A stretch of 64,000 nt of DNA from Hyphomicrobiales bacterium (GCA_002869065.1 PKTR01000001.1:301118-365117), one strand, 5' to 3'. Counted from the first letter of the stretch, positions 27,904-37,879 are shown. Numbers and translations: made by a program. The notes: a model not told the origin generated them from the letters alone.

Positions 27904-28725
27904 TTAGCTGTTCTGGCTGCTCAACGGGCGATAGAAGCCGGGCGTCAGGCCGGCTTCGCTGCGCGCCCGGTCGTTGAAGGGCGGCTTCAGTGCGCCGCGG
28001 AAATGCCGACGTACCAGCTCCTGGAAGGTCGGTTCGGGAATCGCCCCCTCGCGGTCGCACAGGAATCGGAACCATTTCGCACCGCACGCCACATGGCCCT
28101 TTTCATCGCGGTAGATGATGCGCAGCACCGCAGCGGTTTCTTCATCGCCCGCCTTCACGGCACTGTCGATGAGCGCCGGCGTGATGTCGAGGCCGCGCGC
28201 TTCGAACACAAGCGGAATGACCGCGACGCGGGCGAGCAATGCATGCCCTGTTTCCTGCGCCGCCTGCCACAAACCGGCATGGGCGGGCAGGGCGCCATAA
28301 AAAGATCCGAGCGCCTCTAGCCGGCCGGCGACGAGCCGGTAGTGATAGGCCTCCTCGCGGCCGACCTGAACCCAGTCGTCGTAGAAAGAGCGCGGCATCG
28401 GCTCGGCGGCAAAGCGCCCGACGATATCGAAGGCAAGGTCGATCGCGTTCAGCTCGATATGTGCAATGGCGTGCAGGAGGGCGATGCGTCCCTTGTCACC
28501 GAATGAACGGCGCGGCATGTCGCGCGGTGCGCGCAGTTCCGGTTGGTCGGGACGGCCCGGCTCGTCGGGCATCGCCGGATCGACCGATGCCCGGTGCCGT
28601 GCCAGCCGCCGGGAGAACCACGCTTCAGCGGCTTCGTCCGCAAGCCGTGCCTTTTTGAGCGGATCGCGCGCCGAAACCACGCCCGCCGCCGCCGCCGCAA
28701 GCGTTTGCGGTTTGTCACCGGTCAT
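27904..28725 (-). CDS. DUF455 ferritin-like domain protein
   Basis: The 273-residue protein belongs to the DUF455 family of ferritin-like four-helix proteins, whose molecular role is unclear. Metal-binding-type residues are seen as HAIAHIELNAIDLAFD, GREEAYHY and YRDEKGHVACGAKWF. These are spaced as ExxH-type pairs on different helices, suggesting a di-iron site. There is no signal sequence. It is 58 bases from the Bcp peroxiredoxin gene on the same strand, hinting at a shared oxidative or iron context. Confidence 0.85.
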   Translation of the reverse strand: MTGDKPQTLAAAAAGVVSARDPLKKARLADEAAEAWFSRRLARHRASVDPAMPDEPGRPDQPELRAPRDMPRRSFGDKGRIALLHAIAHIELNAIDLAFDIVGRFAAEPMPRSFYDDWVQVGREEAYHYRLVAGRLEALGSFYGALPAHAGLWQAAQETGHALLARVAVIPLVFEARGLDITPALIDSAVKAGDEETAAVLRIIYRDEKGHVACGAKWFRFLCDREGAIPEPTFQELVRRHFRGALKPPFNDRARSEAGLTPGFYRPLSSQNS

Positions 28726-28783
28726 TGCCGTCGTGCCCTTCTATCCGCCGCACCATCCGCCCCAATCTCACGGGCGCCTGCCG

Positions 28784-29248
28784 TCAGAGTGTCTTGACCG
28801 CTTCCAACACGGCTTCGGCGTGGCCTTTGACCTTCACCTTGCGCCAGACCTTGGCGACGGTGCCGTCCGCGCCAACGAGGAAGGTCGAACGCTCGACGCC
28901 CATATATTTGCGGCCATACATCGATTTCTCGACCCACACGCCATACGCCTCGATGATGGATTTGTCCTCATCGGCGCCGAGCAACACCTTCAGATCGTGC
29001 TTCGCCTTGAATTTGTCGTGTTTCTTTGGCGAATCGGGGGAAATGCCGATGATTGTCGCGCCGGCTTCCGCAAACGCCGGCATCAACGCGGAAAAGTCGA
29101 TTGCTTCCGTCGTGCAGCCCGACGTGTCGTCCTTGGGGTAGAAGTACACCACAACGGGATTTCCGCGGAGTTCGGAAAGGGTTACGGAGCCATCGCCATC
29201 GGTGGGAAGGGTAAAGTCGGGCGCGGCCGCGCCTTCGCTGAGTGCCAT
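28784..29248 (-). CDS. bcp: Bcp-type peroxiredoxin
   Basis: Bcp reduces hydrogen peroxide and organic hydroperoxides using thiols. The 154-residue product has the peroxidatic cysteine C45 in DDTSGCTTEAIDF. The usual resolving cysteine five residues later is isoleucine here, and no other cysteine exists in the protein, so it must act as a one-Cys enzyme reduced by an outside thiol. I chose the ATG at 29248, giving MALSEGAAAPDF; a longer upstream frame has no family support. The DUF455 gene follows. Confidence 0.92.
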   Translation of the reverse strand: MALSEGAAAPDFTLPTDGDGSVTLSELRGNPVVVYFYPKDDTSGCTTEAIDFSALMPAFAEAGATIIGISPDSPKKHDKFKAKHDLKVLLGADEDKSIIEAYGVWVEKSMYGRKYMGVERSTFLVGADGTVAKVWRKVKVKGHAEAVLEAVKTL

Positions 29249-29462
29249 TGTCGAGCCTTTCGCAAGCCGTGTTTGCCTTCGGGGATACACCCGATTATCA
29301 CGGTTATGAAGGGACGCGAAGCGGGTCGGTCAAGGGTATGGCCGATGCGCGGGGAAAGCAGAGCGGCACCATGCAAGGCCGAGTGGCATGGATGAGCCCG
29401 AAAGGCATTGGCGGAATGCCTCGAAACAAGAACGTCCCGTAAATGGAGGGCATGAGCCGGGG

Positions 29463-32400
29463 ATGAAGCTTTTCTCCCAGGGATCCGGTCGTCACCGGGC
29501 TCGGCTGAAAACCGTCTTGGGTGTCGGTTTGCGCGTCGCGGCGATTCTCGCTGCGATAGCCGCGGTCGCACTGCTTCTGCTCGCCTGGAGGTTGTCTTCC
29601 GGCTCGGTTTCGCTCGACTTCATGCGCGATCATCTGCGTGAGCGGGTCGCGGCATCCCTGGGCGATGGCGCTTCGGTCGATGTCAGCGAGGTTTCGCTGC
29701 GCTGGGCGTCTGACGAGGGCTTTGTCGTCACCGTTGCCGACGTCCATATCGTTTCGCCCGAAAGCGGCCTCAGGATAGCCGTCCCAAGCCTCGACATGAG
29801 CGTGACGCCCGCTGATCTCGCCGGTGCACAACTGTCGCCGTCGACCATCGTCGTCCGCACACCGCATTTCCGTCTGCCCGTCGCCCCCGGCGGTGCCGAT
29901 GCCGCGACCGCACAGGATGCCGAGGACAGTTTCGCCTTGGCCAGCCAGCTCCTGCGTACGATCCGCCGCACGGCGATCGAACGCGGACTCGAGCGCCTGC
30001 GCATCGAGGATGGCGAGGTCGCGCTGACATTTGGCGCCGGCACCACGGATCGCCGATTCTGGAGTAATATCGCCCTCGTTGCCGCGTTCGATGCGGAAAA
30101 GAAGGTCCTGTCTGTTGAGGCGTCGGCGGATGGTCAGGCCGGGCGCTGGGACGTGAGCGCCGCTTTCACCCCCGGTGAGAATGGCGCGGACGTCCTGACC
30201 CTCAAGGGCACGCAACTGGCGCCCGCCGATTTCATCCCCGCTCCGGAAGCTCTCTCCGGCGTTCCGATCGCGCATATTCCGCTTTATCCCGATGTCGAGG
30301 TGGTTTTCAGTCCCGAGAACGAAATCGCCGACGCGCATGCCGAAGTGGTGATCGGCGCCGGGCTTCTGTCGGTCGGCGACGATGAGGTGGCGTTGCTCGA
30401 CGAAGCGCGCGTCGTCGTCAACTGGGATCGGAAGGCGAAGGCGTTCCGCATCGAACCCTCGGTCGCGGAGTTCGGCGAAACCCGCTTCCGCTTTGCCGGA
30501 TCGCTGAAGGCGACCTCGCCGGATGCCATCGACCGTTGGCGGTTCGGCATCGAGATCACCGATATGGTGCTCAAGCCGCGCGACGAGGACGGCCCGCCGG
30601 TTGATATCGAGCGCATTGTCGTCGAGGGACGGATCAGCGGCAGCCGCCGTTTTCTTGCGGTCGAACGGGGCGACATCTATGTCGGTGGCCGCAGGGTATT
30701 CGCGGCGGCCGGATCCGCCGGCATCGGGCCGGCCGGGCCGTCGCTGGCGCTCGCCTTCAACGTCGAGCCGATATCCGGTCTGCTCGCCAAGCGCCTGTGG
30801 CCGGGTTTTGCCGCAAAACCCGTGCGGCGCTGGATCATGGACAATCTGATCGACGCCGAGACCGTCAGCGGTCAGGCGGTCATCGCGCTTGGCCCGGAGG
30901 AAATGGACGGCGATCCGGCCACATATGGCTGGCCGGACGACGCAATGGACATTGCGTTCAAGGTCGAGAATGCGGTTTTAAGAACCGTCGGCGACCTCCC
31001 GCCAGTGCGGATACCGCTTTCCAAGGGGCGGCTGCTCGGGGGCGAGTTCGAGATGACGGCGGCCACGGCCTCAGCAAAGACAGCCGCCGGGCGCAAAGCC
31101 GACATTTCCGACATCCGGTTCTTCGTCGCCGACGTTCGCCCGCCCGGCAAGGACGGCGACCTGTCGTTCAGGATCGCAGGTGACGCGCCGGCTATCGGCG
31201 AACTGGTCGCCGCAAAGCCGATTTCCGCACTGAAGCGCGTAGGCGTGAAGCCCACCGATCTCACCGGGGCGGTCGATGGGTCGCTCGATACACGGATCCC
31301 GCTGGTCAAGGATGTCGAACTCGACGACATCGACTGGCGGTTTGTCGCCAACCTGTCCGACTTCGCCTCGAAGGCGCCGATCCGCGGGCAGAGCGTCAGT
31401 AATGCCAATCTGACGGTCAAGCTCGATCCGCAACTCGCTCAGGTCTCCGGCCGGGCGAAATTCGACGGCCTGGACGCCGATGTCGACCTCATCGAACCGC
31501 TTGACGGGTCTGAAGCCGCCGCCCGCCGCGGCATCACGCTGGTGCTGACCGATGCGGAGCGCAAGAAGCGTGGCATCGACCTCGCGCCGCTTCTGGAGGG
31601 GCCGATCAGTGTTGCCATCGACAGCGGTCCGAACGACAAGCACCGCACCCTTCGTGTCGATCTGACTTCGGCCCGTGTCGCCATTCCAGGTCTTGAATGG
31701 GTGAAGAAGGCCGGCCAGCGCGGCTCCGCCGAACTGACTCTTGCCGAGGCCGAGAGTGGTACCGACGTGACCAAGCTGATTGTCCGTGCCGACGGCCTCG
31801 CAATCGAAGGCTCGGCCCGGATCGACAAGGCGGGGGCCATCCAGTCGGCCAAGATCGACAAGCTCAGGGCCGGAGCGACCAAGGACGCGCGCCTGACCCT
31901 GACCCGGGTCGGCAACGGTTTCTCCATTCGTCTCACCGCCGACACGCTGGATGGCCGACCGATCATACGTTTCATGCTCGGCAGCGGTGGCGGCAATGAC
32001 GGCGACACCACCGATCTGAGCATCAAGGCATCGGTCGGGCGCATCATTGGCCTCAACGACGCCAGCCTGTCGAGCGTCACCCTCGACCTCACGCAGGCCG
32101 GCGGTCACACGGCGCGCTTTGATTTTTCTGGCACTATTGGCGCCTCGGACCGGTTGCGCGCCAGCATTCGTCCCGACGGCGGCAAGCGCAACCTGCGCAT
32201 GGCGACGAGCAATATGGGCTACACGCTTCGCTTCCTCGACCTCTACACCCGCATGCGCGGCGGGCAGGGGCTGCTGGACGCGGTGCTTGTCGGTACGGGG
32301 CGTGCCGCCGGCAAGCTGCAGATCGCCAAATTCGCCATTGCCGAGGATCCGGGCCTGCGGGAAATCCTCAAGCGCACGCAGGACAGCTCGAATGCCAAGG

Positions 32401-32789
32401 AGGGCGCCCGTGTCATCCCGCAAAAGGCGGTCAAGACCGGCAGCGCCACCTTCGACAAGCTCGATGTGACCTTCAGCAAGAACGGCGACCTACTGAAGGT
32501 CGGCGAAGGCGTTCTGCGCGGTGCTGCCGTCGGCGGCACCGTGCGCGGGGCGATCAACCTCAAGAACCAGCGCGTCGACATGACCGGCACGATGGTGCCG
32601 GCCTACGGCATCAACAATCTGTTCGGCCGCATTCCGCTGCTTGGCGAGGTCGTCGGTGGCGGCAGCGATGGCGGCCTGATCGGCATTACCTTCAAGGTCG
32701 AGGGCACGATCGCCAATGCGCGTGTCGTGTCGAACCCGGTCTCCGCCGTGGCGCCGGGCATCTTCCGCAAGATTTTCGAGTACCGGTAG
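29463..32789 (+). CDS. AsmA-like/DUF3971 giant envelope protein
   Basis: At 1108 residues this belongs to the YhdP/AsmA-like group thought to shuttle phospholipids between membranes along a long beta-groove. It has one N-terminal membrane segment (about residues 20-42), a DUF3971 portion and the AsmA-like C-terminal region ending in GNVP-like strands (VPAYGINNLFGRIPLLGEV). The ATG at 29463 follows GAGCCGGGG. It is divergent from bcp across 214 bases. A REP-like repeat cluster follows the gene. The lipid-transport role is inferred from family members. Confidence 0.88.
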   Translation: MKLFSQGSGRHRARLKTVLGVGLRVAAILAAIAAVALLLLAWRLSSGSVSLDFMRDHLRERVAASLGDGASVDVSEVSLRWASDEGFVVTVADVHIVSPESGLRIAVPSLDMSVTPADLAGAQLSPSTIVVRTPHFRLPVAPGGADAATAQDAEDSFALASQLLRTIRRTAIERGLERLRIEDGEVALTFGAGTTDRRFWSNIALVAAFDAEKKVLSVEASADGQAGRWDVSAAFTPGENGADVLTLKGTQLAPADFIPAPEALSGVPIAHIPLYPDVEVVFSPENEIADAHAEVVIGAGLLSVGDDEVALLDEARVVVNWDRKAKAFRIEPSVAEFGETRFRFAGSLKATSPDAIDRWRFGIEITDMVLKPRDEDGPPVDIERIVVEGRISGSRRFLAVERGDIYVGGRRVFAAAGSAGIGPAGPSLALAFNVEPISGLLAKRLWPGFAAKPVRRWIMDNLIDAETVSGQAVIALGPEEMDGDPATYGWPDDAMDIAFKVENAVLRTVGDLPPVRIPLSKGRLLGGEFEMTAATASAKTAAGRKADISDIRFFVADVRPPGKDGDLSFRIAGDAPAIGELVAAKPISALKRVGVKPTDLTGAVDGSLDTRIPLVKDVELDDIDWRFVANLSDFASKAPIRGQSVSNANLTVKLDPQLAQVSGRAKFDGLDADVDLIEPLDGSEAAARRGITLVLTDAERKKRGIDLAPLLEGPISVAIDSGPNDKHRTLRVDLTSARVAIPGLEWVKKAGQRGSAELTLAEAESGTDVTKLIVRADGLAIEGSARIDKAGAIQSAKIDKLRAGATKDARLTLTRVGNGFSIRLTADTLDGRPIIRFMLGSGGGNDGDTTDLSIKASVGRIIGLNDASLSSVTLDLTQAGGHTARFDFSGTIGASDRLRASIRPDGGKRNLRMATSNMGYTLRFLDLYTRMRGGQGLLDAVLVGTGRAAGKLQIAKFAIAEDPGLREILKRTQDSSNAKEGARVIPQKAVKTGSATFDKLDVTFSKNGDLLKVGEGVLRGAAVGGTVRGAINLKNQRVDMTGTMVPAYGINNLFGRIPLLGEVVGGGSDGGLIGITFKVEGTIANARVVSNPVSAVAPGIFRKIFEYR

Positions 32790-32895
32790 GGGACGCTTTG
32801 CAGGCGCCTAGCGCGCTGGTGGAGTCGGTCGTACTAGTAAGGCATGCTCCGCGCCTGACGTGGCTCGCCACTCGCTACCTTTCCAATCTCACTCC

Positions 32896-32925
32896 GCGTC
32901 ATCCTCCGGCTTGACCGGAGGATCG
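32896..32925. repeat. REP-like hairpin, left copy
   Basis: A 30-base unit with a perfect 9-bp stem (ATCCTCCGG and CCGGAGGAT) around CTTGA, flanked by GCGTC and CG. It is the exact reverse complement of the unit at 33012-33041. Confidence 0.85.
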
Positions 32926-33011
32926 CTTTCAACACGATTGCTGATGAGGTTCTGGACCAGTGCCGGCGATGCGCTTTTTCTGACCCCGCTGCTGCCGTAT
33001 TCGCCGCCACC

Positions 33012-33041
33012 CGATCCTCCGGTCAAGCCGGAGGATGACGC
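33012..33041. repeat. REP-like hairpin, right inverted copy
   Basis: Exact 30-base reverse complement of 32896-32925, with 86 bases between them. The head-to-head pairing of hairpin units is the layout of bacterial interspersed mosaic elements. Confidence 0.85.
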
Positions 33042-33110
33042 AGGAGAGGGGGTGGCGCGCGGCATGTCGGAATGGGTTGGAAGGCGCGGACTTTCTCCGT
33101 GCGCTCCCCC

Positions 33111-33134
33111 GTCACCCCGGCCGTGAACCGGGGT
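33111..33134. repeat. Third REP-like hairpin, different sequence class
   Basis: GTCACCCCGG-CCGTGAA-CCGGGGT forms a 7-bp stem with a 7-base loop. It shares the GTCA(T/C)CC opening of the other two units but has a different stem, so it may belong to a sibling family. Confidence 0.65.
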
Positions 33135-33231
33135 CTGCGGCACCTATCAAAACGGCAAACAGTTGCCGGTATGGCAGAACATTTCGCTGGACGGCAGTGA
33201 GCGCGGGAGGCGTCTCCCGCCGCAATGCCCG

Positions 33232-34485
33232 TCAGACGACGCGCAGGAGCACGTGCCGCTTCTTGCCGAGCGAGAGCTTGATAACACCGTCGGCATTGAC
33301 GTCATCGAGACCGATGCTTGCCCGCTCGTCGCTGACCGCCGTGTCGTTGACGCGCAGTCCGCCGCCACGCACCTGACGGCGCGCCTCGCCGTTCGACTTG
33401 ACGAGATCGGCATGCACGAAGGCAGCCAGAACGCCGAGCCCTTCGGCGAGCGTGTCGCGAGCGATCTCAACGGTCGGAAGCGCGTCGGCAAGGGCGCCTT
33501 CCTCGAACGTCTTGCGGGCGGCATCGGCTGCTTCTTCAGCGGCGGCGCGGCCATGCAGCATCGCCGTTGCCTCGTTGGCCAGCACCTTCTTCGCCTCGTT
33601 GATATCCGCGCCGTCGAGCGCTTCGAGGCGGGCGATTTCGTCGAGCGACAGTTCGGTGAAGAGCTTCAGGAAGCGGCCGACATCGGCGTCCTCGGTGTTG
33701 CGCCAGAACTGCCAATACTCGTAGGGGCTCTTCATGTCGGCGTTGAGCCAGACGGCACCGCTCGCCGTCTTGCCCATCTTGGCGCCCGAGGCGAGCGTGA
33801 TCAGCGGCGAAGTCAGCGCGAACAGTTCGGCGCCGACAACGCGGCGGCCGAGATCGATGCCCGACAGGATGTTGCCCCACTGGTCGGAGCCGCCCATCTG
33901 CAGCCGGCAGCCGGTGCGCCGGTTCAGCTCCACGAAATCGTAGGCCTGCAGGACCATGTAGTTGAATTCGAGGAAGGAAAGGTGCTGCTCGCGCTCGAGC
34001 CGCAGCTTGACCGACTCGCGCTGGATCATCTGGTTGACCGAGATGTGGCGGCCGATCTCGCGCAGGAAGTCGACGTAGTGCAGGCCGAGCAGCCAGTCGG
34101 CATTGTCGATCATGATCGCGTCGCTCGGCCCGTCGCCGAAGGTCAGGAAGGATTCGAAGACCTTCCTGATGCCGGCCTTGTTGGCGTCGATCTCCTCGCC
34201 GCTCAACAGCTTGCGCGACTCGTCCTTGCCGGAGGGGTCGCCGACCCGCGTGGTGCCGCCGCCCATCAGCACGATCGGCCGGTGGCCGCTCTTCTGCAAA
34301 TGGCGCAGCATCATGATCTGGACGAGCGAGCCGACATGCAGGCTAGGCGCCGTGCAGTCGAATCCGATATAGGCGGTGACCGTTTCCTTGCCCAGGGTCG
34401 CGTCGAGACCTTCGCCGTCGGAGCACTGGTGGATGTAGCCCCGCTCGGAAAGCGTCTTGAGAAAGTCGGACTGAAATGCGGTCAT
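33232..34485 (-). CDS. tyrS: Tyrosyl-tRNA synthetase
   Basis: The enzyme charges tRNA-Tyr. In 417 residues it has the class I HIGH-type motif as HVGS (50-53), the tyrosine pocket [10 protein letters not shown], and the KMSKS-type loop AKMGKT. A C-terminal S4 RNA-binding domain includes [10 protein letters not shown]. The length and domain order are those of the bacterial TyrRS group. It is divergent from anmK across 87 bases. Confidence 0.96.
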   Translation of the reverse strand: MTAFQSDFLKTLSERGYIHQCSDGEGLDATLGKETVTAYIGFDCTAPSLHVGSLVQIMMLRHLQKSGHRPIVLMGGGTTRVGDPSGKDESRKLLSGEEIDANKAGIRKVFESFLTFGDGPSDAIMIDNADWLLGLHYVDFLREIGRHISVNQMIQRESVKLRLEREQHLSFLEFNYMVLQAYDFVELNRRTGCRLQMGGSDQWGNILSGIDLGRRVVGAELFALTSPLITLASGAKMGKTASGAVWLNADMKSPYEYWQFWRNTEDADVGRFLKLFTELSLDEIARLEALDGADINEAKKVLANEATAMLHGRAAAEEAADAARKTFEEGALADALPTVEIARDTLAEGLGVLAAFVHADLVKSNGEARRQVRGGGLRVNDTAVSDERASIGLDDVNADGVIKLSLGKKRHVLLRVV

Positions 34486-34572
34486 CGTCCCGTTTGTCCT
34501 CTATAGTCAGTCTGTTCGCCGCCGCAGCTTCTAGCGTGGCCGGACGGTCGTTGTCACCATGGAGTCCTCAGC

Positions 34573-35676
34573 ATGCCAACCTTCCGCGCAATCGGACTGA
34601 TGAGCGGGACCTCCATGGATGGCGTTGATGTGGCGCTTATAGAGACCGATGGCGAAGAAATCACTACCTTCGGGCCGGCAAGCTTTCAGCCTTACGACGA
34701 AAGCGATCGCGCGATGCTGCGTGAAGCCCTCGATCGCGCCACGAAGCTGACGGACCGCAACGACCGGCCGGCGCCGCTCGACGAGGCCGAACAGCTGGTG
34801 ACGGAGTGCCATCGCCGCGCCGTGGAGGCCTTTCTCGCCGAGCATGGCGTGGCGCGTCGGACGGTGGATATCATCGGCTTCCACGGACAGACCGTGTTTC
34901 ACGATCCCGCCCGTGGGCTGACCGTGCAATTGGGCTGTGGCAAGGCGCTCGCACACGCGCTCGGTATCCCGGTCGTCTACGACCTGCGCTACGCCGATGT
35001 CGCGGCGGGCGGTGAGGGGGCGCCGCTCGCCCCTGTCTATCATGGCGCGCTGGCGAAGAAGGCCGGAGACGTGCCCGCCGTCTTCCTCAATGTCGGCGGC
35101 GTCGCGAATGTCACCTTCATCGCCGAGGACGGCGCGCTGCTCGCCTTCGACACCGGCCCCGGCAACGCGTTGATCGACGACTGGATGCTGCGGCATAGCG
35201 GCGCGGCACGCGACGAAAACGGCGAAACGGCCCGTTCCGGCGCACCGATTGCCACAAAGACGCTGAAAGCGCTGATGGCCGATCCCTATTTCGAGCTGGC
35301 GCCGCCGAAGTCGCTTGACCGCAACCATTTCGATATCGCCGCCCTCGACGGCCTGTCCGTCGCCGATGGCGCGCGCACTCTGGTCGATTTCACGGTCGAA
35401 TCGATTGCCGCTGCGAGCCGGCATTTCCCGCAGGAGCCGAAACGCTGGGTGGTGTGCGGTGGCGGCCGGCACAACGCGTTCCTGATGGAACGGCTTGGCG
35501 AACGGATTGCCGAACCTGTCGTCGCGGCCGAGGAACTCGGCTTCGATGGCGACGCGATCGAGGCGCAGGCCTTTGCCTTCATGGCCGTGCGGCGGCTGTT
35601 GATGATGCCGATCAGCTATCCCGGCACCACCGGCGTATCAGAGCCGCTGACGGGCGGGATCATCGCGCAGCCGTAA
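34573..35676 (+). CDS. anmK: Anhydro-N-acetylmuramic acid kinase
   Basis: AnmK opens and phosphorylates 1,6-anhydro-MurNAc recovered from peptidoglycan turnover, giving MurNAc-6-phosphate. The 367-residue product starts with the ATP-binding MSGTSMDGVDVALIET. It carries the conserved GFHGQTVFHDP and later FDTGPGNALIDD. The C-terminal VCGGGRHN and FMAVRRL segments are family marks. Recycling would use products of transglycosylases such as MltG in this window. Confidence 0.95.
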   Translation: MPTFRAIGLMSGTSMDGVDVALIETDGEEITTFGPASFQPYDESDRAMLREALDRATKLTDRNDRPAPLDEAEQLVTECHRRAVEAFLAEHGVARRTVDIIGFHGQTVFHDPARGLTVQLGCGKALAHALGIPVVYDLRYADVAAGGEGAPLAPVYHGALAKKAGDVPAVFLNVGGVANVTFIAEDGALLAFDTGPGNALIDDWMLRHSGAARDENGETARSGAPIATKTLKALMADPYFELAPPKSLDRNHFDIAALDGLSVADGARTLVDFTVESIAAASRHFPQEPKRWVVCGGGRHNAFLMERLGERIAEPVVAAEELGFDGDAIEAQAFAFMAVRRLLMMPISYPGTTGVSEPLTGGIIAQP

Positions 35677-35758
35677 CACCAAACCGGCTTCCGGAATCAA
35701 AACGGCCGGACGTTTTCGCCCGACCGCTCCGTATTTCAGAATTGCCGCTGTGCTGCTG

Positions 35759-36415
35759 TCAGGCTTCTTCCTCGACCATCGCCAGACGGCGGTCGAGGTA
35801 GTCCGAGCAGGTGCTGATCAGCTCGTCGACATGGCTTTCGAAGAAGTGGTTGGCGCCCGGCACGATCACCTGATCGATGACGATGCCTTTTTGCGTCTTC
35901 AGCTTGTCGACAAGCGTCTGAACGTCCTTCAGCGGCACCACCTTGTCGCGGTCGCCATGGACGATCAGGCCGGACGACGGGCAGGGCGCCAGGAACGAGA
36001 AATCGTGCAGATTCGCAGGCGGGGCGATCGAGATGAAGCCCTCGACTTCCGGCCGGCGCATCAGCAGCTGCATGCCGATCCAGGCGCCGAACGAGAAGCC
36101 TGCGATCCAGCAGGCGCGGGCGTCGGTGTGCAACGTCTGCACCCAATCGAGCGCGGCGGCCGCATCCGACAATTCGCCAGAACCGTGATCGAACGTGCCC
36201 TGACTGCGCCCGACGCCGCGGAAATTGAACCGCAGCACGGCGAATTCGCGCTGCACGAACATGTAGTACAGCTGGTAGATGATCTGGTTGTTCATCGTGC
36301 CGCCGAACTGCGGGTGCGGATGCAGGATGATGGCAATCGGTGCGTTGCGCTTCTTGGCGGGCTGGAACCGCCCTTCCAGACGGCCCGCCGGGCCATTGAA
36401 GATGACTTCCGGCAT
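35759..36415 (-). CDS. Alpha/beta hydrolase
   Basis: The small 218-residue hydrolase has the nucleophile elbow GFSFGAW, an acid in HGDRDKVVPL and a histidine in PGANHFFESH, so the triad is complete. The early segment AIILHPHPQFGGTMNN matches a well-conserved bacterial dienelactone-hydrolase-like group of unknown substrate. It diverges from the SUF operon, an arrangement common in rhizobial genomes, although no iron-sulfur role is known. Confidence 0.88.
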   Translation of the reverse strand: MPEVIFNGPAGRLEGRFQPAKKRNAPIAIILHPHPQFGGTMNNQIIYQLYYMFVQREFAVLRFNFRGVGRSQGTFDHGSGELSDAAAALDWVQTLHTDARACWIAGFSFGAWIGMQLLMRRPEVEGFISIAPPANLHDFSFLAPCPSSGLIVHGDRDKVVPLKDVQTLVDKLKTQKGIVIDQVIVPGANHFFESHVDELISTCSDYLDRRLAMVEEEA

Positions 36416-36487
36416 GAGTTTATTGGTCTCTTTTGCTGGCTGATGCCTCGCGGCGAACGAAGTCGCCGGGCAATTTCATTCTACGTG

Positions 36488-36522
36488 ATATCCTTGACTT
36501 GGATATAGGTGCTCCCTAGAAA
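36488..36522 (+). promoter_or_regulatory. Candidate suf operon promoter with overlapping inverted repeat
   Basis: TTGACT (36494-36499), a 17-base spacer, and TAGAAA (36517-36522) form a plausible sigma-70-type promoter. A perfect inverted repeat, ATATCC-N7-GGATAT (36488-36506), covers the -35 box. Such a position suits a repressor such as an Rrf2-family iron-sulfur sensor. The repeat does not match the RirA-type TGA-N9-TCA box, so the regulator is left open. Confidence 0.5.
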
Positions 36523-36590
36523 CTTTCTATGGACAATTCGGTCCGACCGGACCTTGACCCCGGCCAGGCTGAAGCGCGAAATCTTCCACG

Positions 36591-36606
36591 GAGCACTCTC
36601 GTGCTC
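36591..36606. other. Small perfect hairpin in suf leader
   Basis: GAGCAC-TCTC-GTGCTC lies 110 bases upstream of the first suf gene, within the predicted 5' leader. No T-run follows. It could be a leader RNA structure. Confidence 0.35.
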
Positions 36607-36715
36607 TGAATGGTGTTTCTTACCAGAAGTGCGGCTGATCACAAGCAGCGAGTTTCTGGGAGAGGCTTGATATTCGCCTTCCGCTTACGGGGTCCCGACT
36701 GTGAGGAGCCCCCGC

Positions 36716-37879
36716 GTGAGCGGAAACCGCCACTATCTCGACTGGAATGCGAGCGCACCGTTACGGCCCGAGGCACGTGACGCGATGATCGCTGCTCTGT
36801 CGGTGGCGGGGAATCCTTCCTCCGTTCATGCCGAGGGCCGCGCGGCGGCGATGACGCTTGCGACCGCCCGCGACAAGGTCGCGCGCCTCGCCGGCGCTGC
36901 GTCCGACCGGGTGACCTTCACCAGCGGCGGCACGGAAGCTAACGCGCTCGCCGTCCGCCCGGACCTCTACGACCGCATCATTATTTCCGCTGTCGAGCAC
37001 GAATCCGTGCTTGGCGCGGCTCGTTCGGGCGCCGCCGAAGTGGTCGAAATTCCTGTCGACACCGCCGGCCGTGTCGATCTCGCCGCTCTCGAAAAGCTGC
37101 TCGAGACAGGTGAGGGCAGGCGCACGCTTGTCTCCGTCATGGCCGCCAACAACGAAATCGGCACGCTGCAGCCGGTGGCGCAGGTCGCCGACCTTGCCCG
37201 CGCCCACGGCGCCACAAGCCACTGCGATGCCGTCCAGGCGCTCGGCAAGGTGCCGCTGACGCTCGATGCACTCGGCGTCGACATGATGTCGATCTCCGCC
37301 CACAAGATCGGCGGGCCGAAAGGCGTTGGCGCGCTCGTCCTGCGCTCCGGTTTCGATATCGCACCGCGCCAGGTCGGAGGCGGCCAGGAGCGCAATCGGC
37401 GCGCTGGCACGGAAAACCTCGCCGGGATCGCGGGCTTTGGCGCCGCTGCCGAGGCCGCGCTTGCAGGCTTTGCCGAGTGGGGCCGCATCGCCCGTCTGCG
37501 CGATCGCCTCGAAGAGTTTGTCATCGGGCTGGGACCGGATGGCAATGTGGCGCCTGTCGTGCTGCGACCGCCGGAACGCCTGACCAACACCGCCTCGATC
37601 GCCCTGCCGGGCATGAAGGCCGAGACCGTCGTAATGATGCTCGACCTCGCCGGAGTAGCCGTCAGCGCCGGTGCCGCGTGTTCGTCGGGCAAGGTGCGTG
37701 CCTCGCACGTTTTGACCGCGATGGGCCTTCCGACAGACATCACCACCGCCGGTATTCGCGTCAGTCTTGGCTGGACGAGTGACGAAGCCGACATAGATGC
37801 TTTTTGCACAGCATGGCGTGACGTGGACCGGCGCTGGCGCACTGCCCGTAACGCGAAGAATGAGCGTCAGGTTGCCTGA
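36716..37879 (+). CDS. Cysteine desulfurase, IscS/NifS-type
   Basis: This PLP enzyme takes sulfur from cysteine for iron-sulfur assembly. The 387-residue product has the PLP lysine K197 in SISAHKIGG and the catalytic cysteine loop [13 protein letters not shown] (C322), the class I form. The GTG at 36716 follows GAGGAGCC; an earlier GTG at 36701 is less likely. It heads the cluster and differs in class from the SufS encoded five genes later, so the operon carries two desulfurases. Confidence 0.9.
   Translation: MSGNRHYLDWNASAPLRPEARDAMIAALSVAGNPSSVHAEGRAAAMTLATARDKVARLAGAASDRVTFTSGGTEANALAVRPDLYDRIIISAVEHESVLGAARSGAAEVVEIPVDTAGRVDLAALEKLLETGEGRRTLVSVMAANNEIGTLQPVAQVADLARAHGATSHCDAVQALGKVPLTLDALGVDMMSISAHKIGGPKGVGALVLRSGFDIAPRQVGGGQERNRRAGTENLAGIAGFGAAAEAALAGFAEWGRIARLRDRLEEFVIGLGPDGNVAPVVLRPPERLTNTASIALPGMKAETVVMMLDLAGVAVSAGAACSSGKVRASHVLTAMGLPTDITTAGIRVSLGWTSDEADIDAFCTAWRDVDRRWRTARNAKNERQVA

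Larger units (their letters stand above)
32790..33231. other. 442-base intergenic region with REP-like repeats
   Basis: Between the convergent AsmA-like and tyrS genes there is no credible coding sequence. The region holds three hairpin-forming repeats (listed separately), so it looks like a BIME-type mosaic. Short frames over the repeats encode only low-information peptides. Confidence 0.75.

Noticed and set aside
32896-33041. CRISPR array or miniature transposon
   Set aside because: Only two inverted copies, no regular spacers, and no target-site duplication that I can see; hairpin REP/BIME is the simpler reading.
32860-33143. Short frames over the repeat cluster after the AsmA-like gene
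   Set aside because: They only translate REP-like hairpins and have no start signal or domain.
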